Source: Candidatus Manganitrophaceae bacterium
Lineage (GTDB): Bacteria > Nitrospirota > Nitrospiria > SBBL01 > Manganitrophaceae
DNA: 13,370 bases
Direction of reading: 5' to 3'
Assembly (NCBI GenBank): GCA_004297235.1
Contig: SCUR01000075.1
Span: forward strand, 1-13,370
The notes under the pieces: model-generated
What the model was told of the DNA's origin: nothing
The model's database searches: none
Seen by the model: the letters and a program-made list of their open reading frames with translations, nothing else
In this document: in pieces, positions 1 through 7,017 of the stretch
How positions within the stretch are numbered: position 1 is the first letter of the stretch
How the letters are laid out: the number at the start of each line of letters is the position of its first letter
Translations under genes and position numbers: made by a program

Positions 1-62
1 CGGTCTAACCGGAAAATGAAATTCGAGCGGAAGCAAATCCAATGCGTTTTCCCATCTGCTGC

Positions 63-91
63 TTGTATGTGTCTAAAAAACAAGGTAGAAT
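63..91 (+). promoter_or_regulatory. Predicted sigma70-type promoter of the NYN gene
   Basis: A -35-like TTGTAT (63-68) and a -10-like TAGAAT (86-91) are separated by exactly 17 bases and lie 34 bases before the chosen start codon. Matches to consensus are 4 of 6 and 5 of 6. The region is AT-richer than the surrounding DNA. The call rests on pattern only. An untranslated leader of about 28 bases carrying a GGAGGAG ribosome-binding site (109-115) would follow. Confidence 0.45.
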
Positions 92-125
92 GGCCTCTTG
101 TCATCTATGGAGGAGCGTTGAACCA

Positions 126-1076
126 ATGGCGACCACTGAGAGTACCATTAATATGGCTGTATTTTGCGACCTGGAAAACGTTGCATTGGGTGTTCGAGAT
201 GCGCGCTATGCACAATTTAATATCGAAAAGGTATTGGAGCGGCTGTTGTTGAAGGGCAATATTGTCGTTAAAAAGGCGTATTGCGACTGGGAAAGGTATA
301 AGGATTTTAAAGGGGGGATGCATGAGGCCGCCTTTGAGCTGATCGAGATCCCCCATATCCGCCAATCGGGGAAGAATTCGGCCGATATCCGAATGGTGGT
401 CGATGCGCTCGACCTCTGCTATACCAAATCCCACATCGACGGTTTTGTGATCATCAGCGGCGATTCCGACTTCTCGCCCCTCGTCAGCAAGCTGCGAGAG
501 AACAACAAAAACGTGATCGGCGTGGGGGTGAAGAAGTCCACCTCCGATCTGCTGATCTCCAACTGCGACGAGTTTATTTTCTACGATGATCTGGTGCGGG
601 ACAGCCGGCGGAAGCCGAAGCCGGCCCGGCCGGCGGCGAAGGCTCCCGCCGTCAAAGCGGACGTCAAGACCGATCATAAAGAGGATGATGAAAAGCGGGA
701 GTCGAAGCGGCAGGAAGCGCTCAACCTCGTCTTAGAGACGGTCGAAGCGATCTTCAACGAGCGGGGAGAGCGAAAAGTCTGGGGATCGATGGTCAAGCAG
801 ACGCTCCGTCGAAGAAAACCGGGTTTCAACGAGTCCTATTACGGGTTTCGAAACTTCAACCAGCTTTTGGAAGAGGCGGAGAAGCGGAAGCTGCTGATCC
901 TCGAAAAGGACCAGACCTCCGGGGGATTCATCATCCTCGACTTCGGTCCGGAATGGGGTTCGGCCGAGGCGGAAGAAGCCCCGGCGGCCCATCCCGCCGC
1001 TCCTACGGACGATCTGGCCAAAGCGACGCGGCCTGAGCCGGCACCCTCCGATCCATTGGTGAACGAGCCCTCTTGA
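126..1076 (+). CDS. NYN-domain (LabA/DUF88-like) protein with C-terminal OST-HTH domain, putative RNase
   Basis: The 316-aa protein starts with a PIN-like NYN domain (about residues 9-157). Its acidic residues are in place: D15 in CDLENVA, D87 in SADIRMVVDAL, and D113/D115 in SGDSDF. In this family they bind metal for RNA cleavage. A charged, Ala/Pro/Lys-rich linker (about 158-195) leads to an OST-HTH/LOTUS-like domain (about 197-270, with VWGSMVKQTLRR and SYYGFRNF), a presumed RNA-binding module. The tail is Pro/Ala/Glu-rich. The ATG at 126 was chosen because GGAGGAG lies 10 bases upstream and because the in-frame ATG at 42 would add a Cys/Trp-rich stretch foreign to the family. The gene has its own promoter-like site and a terminator, so it is probably monocistronic. 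The domain calls are firm; the RNA target is unknown. Confidence 0.88.
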   Translation: MATTESTINMAVFCDLENVALGVRDARYAQFNIEKVLERLLLKGNIVVKKAYCDWERYKDFKGGMHEAAFELIEIPHIRQSGKNSADIRMVVDALDLCYTKSHIDGFVIISGDSDFSPLVSKLRENNKNVIGVGVKKSTSDLLISNCDEFIFYDDLVRDSRRKPKPARPAAKAPAVKADVKTDHKEDDEKRESKRQEALNLVLETVEAIFNERGERKVWGSMVKQTLRRRKPGFNESYYGFRNFNQLLEEAEKRKLLILEKDQTSGGFIILDFGPEWGSAEAEEAPAAHPAAPTDDLAKATRPEPAPSDPLVNEPS

Positions 1077-1096
1077 AAATAGGTCTCCCTTTCCGG

Positions 1097-1145
1097 CAAG
1101 GGGAAGGGCCTCCGCGTGACGGGCGCCTTTCCCCTTGAGTTTTTT
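1097..1145 (+). terminator. Rho-independent terminator after the NYN gene
   Basis: CAAGGGGAA (1097-1105) pairs perfectly with TTCCCCTTG (1129-1137). The stem extends by GG/CC past a bulged T, and a run of six T follows at 1140-1145. It sits 20 bases after the NYN stop codon and before recQ, so recQ should be transcribed separately or only by read-through. Confidence 0.75.
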
Positions 1146-1171
1146 GATCATCTCCGTTAAGCTCACCGGCG

Positions 1172-2932
1172 ATGGCGCAATCATGGACAAAAGATCAGGT
1201 GGCGTGCGAGGTGGAAGCGCTCGCCCGCTGGGTCGCTCTGGGGAAGGTCGACGACGCCGGCGGCGCCCGCCTTTTTCACGAACGGCTTCAGAGCCTTCGG
1301 GATCTCTATCGGGTTGAACCCGAGCTCTTCACCTCCGCGTTGGTCTCTTCGCTGAAGCGACTGGTCGCGACGGTGCCGGTACATTCTCCAGAGCGGGTGT
1401 CACCCAACTCTGTTCTGAAGTCTGTTTTCGGCTACACCACCTTCCGTCCCGGCCAACAGGAAATTATTGAAGCGGTTCTCTCCGGCCGCGACTGTATCGG
1501 CGTCATGCCGACCGGGGCCGGAAAATCGCTCACCTATCAGATTCCCGCACGCCTCTTTCCCGGCACCACCTTGGTGATCTCTCCTCTGATTGCCTTGATG
1601 AAGGACCAGGTCGACGGGCTGACCGAAGTCGGTCTCTCCGCCACTTTTATCAATTCCAGTTTGACGCTTGACGAGCGGCGCGATCGGATCGGGCGCTTGA
1701 CGGCAGGGGAGTATCGCCTCGTCTATGCCGCGCCCGAGGGATTGGAGGGATCGCTTCTCGATCTGCTCTCCCGCTGTCGAATCAGCCTCATCGCGGTCGA
1801 TGAGGCGCATTGCATCAGCCAGTGGGGCCACGACTTCCGCCCCTCTTACCGAAATCTCTCCGGCCTCAAACGCCGTTTCGGAAACGTTCCGGTCCTGGCG
1901 CTCACCGCGACGGCCACCGACGCCGTCGCCTCCGATATCGTCGAGCAGATGGGGATGATCTCGCCGCTTCGCTTCCGCGGATCTTCCTTCCGGCCGAACC
2001 TGCGGCTTCATGCCTATAAGAAGGGAAACGGAAGAGATACCAAGGGGGAGATCCTCAATCTGGTCCGCTCCCGTGCCGGTCAATCGGGAATCATCTACTG
2101 TCTGAGCCGCCGGGGGGCGGAGCAGACGACCGAATTTCTGAAAGCAAACGGGATCCGGGCACTGGCGTACCATGCCGGGATGGAGAACGATCAGCGGACC
2201 GAAGCCCAAGAGGCCTTCAAACGGGACGACGTTGACGTCGTGGTGGCGACCGTCGCCTTCGGCATGGGGATCGATAAGTCGAACATTCGCTACGTGATCC
2301 ACCGGGACATGCCGAAGAGCATCGAGGGATATTATCAAGAGATCGGACGAGCCGGACGGGACGGCGTGGCGAGCGACTGCGTCCTCTTTTACTCTTGGTC
2401 GGAGGTGATCAGCTATGACCGCTTTTTAGAGTCCTCCTCCGATTCGCAGGTGAACAAGAAAATACGGATGCAGGCGAGAGAGATGTTTGCCTTCGCGGAG
2501 GGAGAGGGATGCCGTCATCAGCGATTGGTCGCGCACTTCGGCGAGCGGATTGCGGGGTGCGGGAGCGCATGCGATCGCTGCGGCGGGTGGGACCTGCTCG
2601 AAGAGATTCGCCCCGCCGCCCGTTTCGAGACGGAGCGCGCCTCGCGCGGCAAGAAGAAAGCCTTCGTATCGAGTGAGAGCATCGGGGACGCGGCCGGCGA
2701 TCTCTTCGCCCGGCTCCGGTCGCTGCGAAAACGGCTCGCGGACGAAAAAGGCCTTCCGGCCTACCTGATCTTCAGCGATGCGGTGTTGCTGCAGATGGCG
2801 ACGCAGCGGCCGCGCAGCGGAGACGAGCTCCTTCAGATCAACGGCATCGGCCCGAAAAAACTCGCTCAATATGGCGAGCTCTTCCTGGCCGAGCTGCATT
2901 CGGAGGGGAGAGGAGCGGACCCGGGCGCATGA
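1172..2932 (+). CDS. recQ: RecQ-family ATP-dependent DNA helicase, apparently without winged helix
   Basis: This 586-aa superfamily 2 helicase unwinds DNA 3'-5' in recombination and fork repair. Motifs in order: FRPGQQ (91-96), Walker A MPTGAGKS (112-119), DEAH (210-213), TATAT (245-249), VAFGMGID (361-368) and QEIGRAGRDG (389-398). A zinc site follows with C447, C463, C467 and C470. An HRDC-like domain ends the protein (about 508-575, with INGIGPKKL). Only about 35 residues separate the last zinc cysteine from the HRDC region, so the RQC winged helix of E. coli RecQ seems absent. About 80 residues without a recognised domain precede the helicase core. The ATG has no clear Shine-Dalgarno sequence. 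The stop codon overlaps the corA start (ATGA), which suggests translational coupling. The family assignment is certain; whether it is orthologous to E. coli RecQ is less so. Confidence 0.93.
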   Translation: MAQSWTKDQVACEVEALARWVALGKVDDAGGARLFHERLQSLRDLYRVEPELFTSALVSSLKRLVATVPVHSPERVSPNSVLKSVFGYTTFRPGQQEIIEAVLSGRDCIGVMPTGAGKSLTYQIPARLFPGTTLVISPLIALMKDQVDGLTEVGLSATFINSSLTLDERRDRIGRLTAGEYRLVYAAPEGLEGSLLDLLSRCRISLIAVDEAHCISQWGHDFRPSYRNLSGLKRRFGNVPVLALTATATDAVASDIVEQMGMISPLRFRGSSFRPNLRLHAYKKGNGRDTKGEILNLVRSRAGQSGIIYCLSRRGAEQTTEFLKANGIRALAYHAGMENDQRTEAQEAFKRDDVDVVVATVAFGMGIDKSNIRYVIHRDMPKSIEGYYQEIGRAGRDGVASDCVLFYSWSEVISYDRFLESSSDSQVNKKIRMQAREMFAFAEGEGCRHQRLVAHFGERIAGCGSACDRCGGWDLLEEIRPAARFETERASRGKKKAFVSSESIGDAAGDLFARLRSLRKRLADEKGLPAYLIFSDAVLLQMATQRPRSGDELLQINGIGPKKLAQYGELFLAELHSEGRGADPGA

Positions 2933-3894
2933 TCTCCATCCTGGTCTATTCGGCTGAAGAGGGACATCGGTTGTTCAATCGGGTCGAGCCGCTTCCCTCT
3001 CTTCTGGCCGACAAGCGAAACTGGGTCTGGGTCGATCTCGAAGCGGCCACCCCGGAAGAATCGGAGATCCTCTCGCGCGACTTCCATTTCCATCCTCTGG
3101 CGATTGAAGATTGCATCTCCGAAACCCCCCTCCCCAAAGTCGACGACTACGGTGAATATATCTTCCTGGTGCTGCACGGATCGCGTCCGATGACCGACCA
3201 TACGTTTGTCACCGCCGAGATGAATTTCTTCCTCGGCCCCCGCTACCTGGTCAGTTATCATGATGAACCGTCACGAAGCATCCATAAGACGAGGGAGCGA
3301 TGCGTCCGGGAGGGCCCTGCCATCACCCGCGGCGTCGATTTTCTTCTTCATGAAATTCTCGATGCCATGGTCGATAACTACTTTCCGGTCCTCGACCAAT
3401 TCGATGCGCGGATCGACCGGATCGAGGAAGAGGTCTTTGCCAGACCCGATCGGGAGACCCTGAACAAAATCTTCAGCCTGAAAAAAGAGGTGATGCACCT
3501 TCGGAGGGTGGCCAGCCCGCAACGGGAGATCCTCAATCGTCTCAGCCGTGATCCCTTTCCGGTCATCAGCTCGAAGGCGGCGGTCTACTTCCGGGACGTA
3601 TATGATCACCTCGCCCGGATTTCCGATCTGGCGGAGTCGTATCGTGACCTGGTCACCAGCGCTTTGGACGCCTATCTTTCGGTGGTCTCAAACCGTTTGA
3701 ATGAGATCATGAAGCTGCTGACCGTCTTTACGGCCACGCTGATGCCGCTGACCGTCCTCACCGGAATCTACGGAATGAATTTCCAAAACATGCCGGAGCT
3801 TCATTCCCGGTACGGCTATTTCATCGTCCTCGGAATCATGGCCCTCACCAGCATCGGAATGCTTCTCTTCTTCCGAAAAAAGAAATGGCTTTAG
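2929..3894 (+). CDS. corA: CorA-family divalent metal ion (Mg2+/Co2+) transporter
   Basis: The 321-aa inner-membrane channel is of normal CorA length. A long soluble N-terminal part (1-255) contains the acidic alpha/beta region and the long helix of the cytoplasmic funnel. Two membrane segments sit at the C-terminus: about 260-280, ending in the signature YGMNF (281-285, the GMN selectivity motif), then a short periplasmic loop with MPE, and about 296-316. The protein ends in the basic tail FRKKKWL. Gene order and the 4-base overlap with recQ indicate one transcript, though no functional link between the two products is known. GGAG-type purine runs lie at 2901-2915, rather far from the ATG, consistent with coupling to recQ translation. 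The family call is solid. The ion (Mg2+, Co2+, or Zn2+ as in ZntB relatives) cannot be fixed from sequence alone. Confidence 0.93.
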   Translation: MISILVYSAEEGHRLFNRVEPLPSLLADKRNWVWVDLEAATPEESEILSRDFHFHPLAIEDCISETPLPKVDDYGEYIFLVLHGSRPMTDHTFVTAEMNFFLGPRYLVSYHDEPSRSIHKTRERCVREGPAITRGVDFLLHEILDAMVDNYFPVLDQFDARIDRIEEEVFARPDRETLNKIFSLKKEVMHLRRVASPQREILNRLSRDPFPVISSKAAVYFRDVYDHLARISDLAESYRDLVTSALDAYLSVVSNRLNEIMKLLTVFTATLMPLTVLTGIYGMNFQNMPELHSRYGYFIVLGIMALTSIGMLLFFRKKKWL

Positions 3895-3918
3895 AAAAAC
3901 GGCTGTGTTAAACTGCCG
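3895..3918 (-). terminator. Terminator-like hairpin facing the minus strand
   Basis: CGGCTGT (3900-3906) and ACTGCCG (3912-3918) form a 7-bp stem with one T-T mismatch and a 5-base loop. Read on the minus strand the hairpin is followed directly by five T (3899-3895). On the plus strand no T-run follows, so it is a poor terminator for corA. No minus-strand gene ends here; only transcripts running antisense through bioB would reach it. Confidence 0.4.
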
Positions 3919-3941
3919 AAAATCAGTGAGGAGCTTGAAAT

Positions 3942-4025
3942 GCGGTGAGGAGTTAGGAGTGAGTAGTTAGGAGAAAAGCCTTTAAAATATTTTCCTCCTC
4001 ACTCCTAACTCCTTCCTCCTCACGC
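3942..4025. repeat. Heptamer-built inverted repeat element, copy A
   Basis: The left arm (3945-3973) is four tandem heptamers of the type GTGAGGA/GTTAGGA. The right arm (about 3994-4023) is the same unit on the opposite strand (CTCCTCA/CTCCTAA). They are separated by an AT-rich centre (about 3974-3993) and bounded by GCG and CGC. The whole can fold into a long imperfect hairpin. The element lies between corA and bioB and ends 24 bases before the bioB ATG. A second copy is at 7018-7110. It resembles REP/MITE-like intergenic repeats; no transposase is nearby. Confidence 0.8.
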
Positions 4026-4049
4026 CTTTATCATTTCTAGGAGGCGGCG

Positions 4050-5072
4050 ATGCGAGATTTTATTCGGCGGATGGAGGAGAAGGCGATCGGAGGGGAGCGG
4101 CTGACCTATGAAGAGGGGTGTCGGCTGATGCAGGTGTCCGGCCCCGATCTCTTTGATCTGATCTCCTCGGCCAATCGCGTCCGGCATCACCACCGGGGCG
4201 ATCAGATCAATCTCTGCTCCATCGTTAACGCCAAGGCGGGAAATTGCTCTGAGAATTGTAATTTCTGTGCACAGTCTGCTTATCACGATACCGGGATTCC
4301 GACTTATCCCCTGATGGATTCGGAGGGGATCATCAAGGCGGCGAAAGAGGCGGGGAGCAACGGCGCCGAAGCGTTCGGGATCGTCGCCGCCTGGTGGGGC
4401 CTTCGCGAAGGCCGGGACCTGGAGATGGTGCTGCAGCGGATTCGCGAATTGGTCGCCGCCGGGCACACCCGTACCGATGCGTCGCTCGGAATCATCGCCG
4501 ATCGGCAGATCGCCTTCAAACTCAGGGAGGCGGGACTGTCCTACTACAATCATAACCTGGAGACCGCCCGGTCTCACTTCCCGAACATCTGCACCACCCA
4601 CACCTACGACGATCGAGTCCGGACGATTCAATACTGCAAAGAGGCGGGAATCGGCATCTGCTCCGGCGGCATTTTCGGCATGGGGGAGAGCCCGGATCAG
4701 CGGATCGAGCTCGCCGTGGCGCTGCAGGAGCTCGACGTCGATGTGGTGCCGCTCAATTTCCTCCATGCCATCAAGGGAACGCCGTTTGAGAATCTCCCGC
4801 CGCTTCAGCCGATGGAGATCTTGAAAATCATCTCGGTTTATCGTTTGATGCTTCCGTCGAAAGACATCATGACCGCCGGAGGGCGGGAGGTGCATCTGCG
4901 CGATCTGCAATCGTGGATGTTCGCCGCCGGCGCCAGCCATACGTTGGTCGGCAACTATCTCACGACCCTCGGCCGGAAGCCCGAAGACGATCTGAAGATG
5001 ATCGAAGATCTCGGGCTGCGCGCCGTCGCTTATTGCGGCGAGACCTTGCAGGAGACGAAAGTAAAGGCATAA
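4050..5072 (+). CDS. bioB: Biotin synthase (radical SAM), with non-canonical auxiliary-cluster ligands
   Basis: The 340-aa protein matches BioB throughout. In the family this enzyme inserts sulfur into dethiobiotin, the last step of biotin synthesis. Visible are the radical-SAM CxxxCxxC (C66, C70, C73), YYNHN (165-169) and VPLN (233-236), which hold the substrate asparagines in E. coli BioB, CSGGIFGMGE (204-213), and a C-terminal BATS region with GNYLTT (301-306). Compared with E. coli BioB, the [2Fe-2S] ligands Cys97, Cys128 and Arg260 align with G110, D143 and M274; only Cys188 (C204) remains. Additional cysteines C56 and C181 are present, as in BioBs I recall from anaerobes. The start is fixed by AGGAGG (4039-4044) five bases before the ATG. 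No other biotin gene is in view. A BioB-like enzyme acting on another substrate cannot be excluded. Confidence 0.87.
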   Translation: MRDFIRRMEEKAIGGERLTYEEGCRLMQVSGPDLFDLISSANRVRHHHRGDQINLCSIVNAKAGNCSENCNFCAQSAYHDTGIPTYPLMDSEGIIKAAKEAGSNGAEAFGIVAAWWGLREGRDLEMVLQRIRELVAAGHTRTDASLGIIADRQIAFKLREAGLSYYNHNLETARSHFPNICTTHTYDDRVRTIQYCKEAGIGICSGGIFGMGESPDQRIELAVALQELDVDVVPLNFLHAIKGTPFENLPPLQPMEILKIISVYRLMLPSKDIMTAGGREVHLRDLQSWMFAAGASHTLVGNYLTTLGRKPEDDLKMIEDLGLRAVAYCGETLQETKVKA

Positions 5073-6025
5073 AGCGAGAGTCCTCTCGCCTGGGTGAAGA
5101 GCCGCAGTTCGTGTTTCTCGAAAGCGGGATTCCGGACCAGCTGGTACATCCGCGGTTCTTTCACCCGGACAAACGCCCGCCCCTTCTCATCGATCGTCAC
5201 ATCTTCTCCGATCTCATTTTTCCGCATCGTCCGTCGGTCTTGGTTGATCCAGACGATCGCCTCTGCTTCGGCCGATGCTACCAGATTCCCTTCCATCGCC
5301 GAATAAATCAAATGGATCGCCCCGCCTCTCGGGCCGGTGAACGTCAGGCGGTCGGCCATCACCTCCCAGGACCCCTCGGCATAGAAGATATCTTCCATCA
5401 GCCGATCGGGAAGGGTGTATTGAACGACCTTTCCTTCCGGGAGTCCCTCGTCGTTTCCGATCCTTCCGCGATCGGCGCCGAGATAAAGCTCCGGACTCGG
5501 GGGGTAGCAGACGGCGCCGGGATAGTCGCTCTCACGGATCGGACGCATCGGGTCGGGGAGCGAAATGGAGGGATCGGTCTCCATCAAAAGGGCCTGGATC
5601 GCCAGTTCGGTCTCGACGTAGTTTCCTTCGCCGAAGTGGCGGTAGCGGATGATCCCGTTTCGATCGATCAGATATTTGGCGGGCCAGTAGCGGTTGGCAT
5701 AGGCCCGCCAGGTTTTGTAATCGTTGTCCATCACGATCGGATAGGTGAGGCCGAACGACTCAATCGCGCGCTCGACATGCGTTGCTTCCCGTGCGAAGGG
5801 GAACTCCGGAGAATGCACGCCGATGAGGACCAATCCTTTCTCGGCATACCGCTTGTGCCAGGCTTTGAGGTAGGGAAGGGTGCGGATGCAGTTGACGCAG
5901 GTGTAATCCCAAAAATCGATCAGGATCACCTTCCCGTGCAGCGCCCGAATCGAAAGGGCAGCGGAATTGAACCAGGGTCCCCCTTCGATCTCCGGCGCGC
6001 GGATTTTTTCTCGCTCCAGAAACAT
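5030..6025 (-). CDS. DipZ/TlpA-like thioredoxin-fold protein with C-terminal beta domain
   Basis: The 331-aa protein has a thioredoxin fold in residues 1-150, with the redox motif DYTCVNC (C43, C46) and the cis-proline region YWPAKYLID (P115). The rest (about 165-325) is beta-rich and ends in YAFTF. The arrangement resembles the periplasmic C-terminal part of mycobacterial DipZ, where a thioredoxin domain is joined to a carbohydrate-binding-like domain. Here no signal peptide or membrane segment is visible, so a cytoplasmic place is likely. It would act as a disulfide reductase or oxidase; the partner is unknown. The gene is last of three and starts 21 bases after the peroxiredoxin stop, with only a weak GGA as ribosome-binding site. 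Its last 43 bases overlap the 3' end of bioB on the other strand; the tail beyond YAFTF (VSCKVSPQ) lies within that overlap. Confidence 0.85.
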   Translation of the reverse strand: MFLEREKIRAPEIEGGPWFNSAALSIRALHGKVILIDFWDYTCVNCIRTLPYLKAWHKRYAEKGLVLIGVHSPEFPFAREATHVERAIESFGLTYPIVMDNDYKTWRAYANRYWPAKYLIDRNGIIRYRHFGEGNYVETELAIQALLMETDPSISLPDPMRPIRESDYPGAVCYPPSPELYLGADRGRIGNDEGLPEGKVVQYTLPDRLMEDIFYAEGSWEVMADRLTFTGPRGGAIHLIYSAMEGNLVASAEAEAIVWINQDRRTMRKNEIGEDVTIDEKGRAFVRVKEPRMYQLVRNPAFEKHELRLFTQARGLSLYAFTFVSCKVSPQ

Positions 6026-6046
6026 CAGCTTGTCCGTGAGGGCGGC

Positions 6047-6523
6047 TTATTCCATCGGAAGGGACGGCGCCAGCGCCTTTACGGCCCGCTGCAGCTCTTC
6101 GCTGTGGCCGTCGACCGTCACGTTGGGGATGATGCGGCGAATGATTCCGTCGTTCCCGATCAGATAAGTCATCCGGCGGTCGTATCCCTTTTCAGGATTA
6201 AACGCGCCATAAAGCTGACTGACCTCCTTTTTCTCGTCGGCGAGCAGGGGAAAGTTCAGATGATATTTTTGCGCGAAGGCATGGTGAGAGGCGACCGGAT
6301 CGGTGCTGACGCCGAGGATCTCGACCCCCAACGCCTTGAACTGATCGCGATCATCCCGGAAGGTGCAGGCCTCCTTCGTGCAGCCGGGGGTATCGTCCTT
6401 CGGATAGAAATAGAGGACCACATGCTTTTTCCCCTTGTAATCGGAAAGCCGGATCGTCTTTCCGTCTTGGGCGGGGAGTGAAAAGTCGGGGGCCGGGACC
6501 CCTTCTGCAAGATGTTTTTCCAT
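6047..6523 (-). CDS. bcp: Thiol peroxidase of the Bcp/PrxQ family
   Basis: The 158-aa peroxiredoxin reduces H2O2 and organic hydroperoxides with electrons from thioredoxin-like proteins. It has PAPDFSLPAQDG (10-21), the peroxidatic site TPGCT with C48, and a second cysteine C53 five residues on. That is the C-x4-C spacing of E. coli Bcp, where the two form an intramolecular disulfide. RRMTYLI (116-122) supplies the conserved arginine. The ATG at 6523 was chosen because AAAGGAG lies about 6 bases before it; an in-frame TTG at 6547 would add 8 residues but overlap the upstream gene. It sits between a DUF1841 gene (20 bases upstream) and a thioredoxin-fold gene (21 bases downstream), which could be its reductant. 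The family call is very firm. Confidence 0.94.
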   Translation of the reverse strand: MEKHLAEGVPAPDFSLPAQDGKTIRLSDYKGKKHVVLYFYPKDDTPGCTKEACTFRDDRDQFKALGVEILGVSTDPVASHHAFAQKYHLNFPLLADEKKEVSQLYGAFNPEKGYDRRMTYLIGNDGIIRRIIPNVTVDGHSEELQRAVKALAPSLPME

Positions 6524-6543
6524 CGTTTCTCCTTTTATGAGCG

Positions 6544-6966
6544 TCAATAAACAAGCTCCCGAAGTTTTAAAAGATAGTCCGCTTCATCGATCGCTTTGTT
6601 CCGGGTGACCGCGTCATAAAGAACCTGGGCGAGGAGGCCGCCGATCTGATGGACGGCATCGTGCCTCGACTCCCCGCGGGAGATCAGCGACAGCAGCGCC
6701 TGTTCGACCTCGATCGGCTGGCGGGCTTGAAGCTGCTGCTCGACCACCACATGCAGCGACGTATGAAGAAAGGGATTGGTCTGGCGGCGGCCCGCAAAGT
6801 CGATGTTCATCGCCGCTTCGCCTTGATCGAAGAGGGAATGATGTTCCCGGTGCTCCAGCATGATCTCGGCGAAGAGGGCTTCTTCCCCCTCCATCGGGAG
6901 ATTCTCTTTGGCCTTCTTCCAAATCTCAAAGAAACGGGCCCGATTTTGCGCGGTCATGAAATCCAT
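6544..6966 (-). CDS. DUF1841 family protein, function unknown
   Basis: The 140-aa, mostly helical, soluble protein matches DUF1841 in pattern: N-terminal AQNRARFFEIWKKAK, a central HREHH segment, and QTNPFLHTSLHVVVEQQ with conserved histidines, then a helical C-terminus. Its biochemical role is not known to me; the His-rich faces would allow metal binding, but this is a guess. It is first in a three-gene minus-strand operon with the peroxiredoxin and thioredoxin-fold genes. Two ATG codons compete: 6966, only 9 bases from the predicted -10 box, and 6957, three codons later. Neither has a strong Shine-Dalgarno sequence, so the exact start is open. Confidence 0.85.
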   Translation of the reverse strand: MDFMTAQNRARFFEIWKKAKENLPMEGEEALFAEIMLEHREHHSLFDQGEAAMNIDFAGRRQTNPFLHTSLHVVVEQQLQARQPIEVEQALLSLISRGESRHDAVHQIGGLLAQVLYDAVTRNKAIDEADYLLKLRELVY

Positions 6967-6975
6967 CTTCAGAAG

Positions 6976-7003
6976 CTTATAATGACGGAAGGCGTGAAGT
7001 CAA
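6976..7003 (-). promoter_or_regulatory. Predicted sigma70-type promoter of the DUF1841-bcp-thioredoxin operon
   Basis: On the minus strand TTGACT (7003-6998) and TATAAG (6981-6976) are 16 bases apart and match consensus at 5 of 6 positions each. The expected transcription start near 6969 is only about 3 bases before the ATG at 6966, which implies an almost leaderless mRNA. The promoter lies just beside repeat copy B. Confidence 0.6.
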
Positions 7004-7017
7004 TCGAAGGGCGAAAT

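Noticed and set aside
42..125. Upstream ATG extending the NYN protein by 28 residues
   Set aside because: The extra stretch does not fit the family, would start upstream of the predicted promoter, and the downstream ATG has a good ribosome-binding site.
1400..2338. 312-codon open frame antisense to recQ, and a similar 306-codon frame antisense to bioB (4020-4940)
   Set aside because: Both are shadows of strongly supported genes and show no domain or ribosome-binding site.
126..2932. NYN RNase plus RecQ helicase as a defence system
   Set aside because: A terminator separates the genes, both are common housekeeping-type families, and no integrase, phage or other defence gene is nearby.
3942..4025. 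CRISPR-like or tandem-repeat array
   Set aside because: Units are 7 bases long with no unique spacers, arranged as inverted arms; this is a palindromic intergenic repeat, not a CRISPR.
4050..5072. bioB as a pseudogene because cluster ligands are missing
   Set aside because: The frame is intact, the ribosome-binding site is good, and radical-SAM and substrate residues are all kept; substitution is more likely functional divergence.
4913..6481. 522-codon open frame on the plus strand, antisense to the thioredoxin-fold and peroxiredoxin genes
   Set aside because: It has no recognisable domain and is rich in Arg/Asp/Gly as expected for the reverse of GC-rich genes. It overlaps two well-supported genes and the bioB 3' end.
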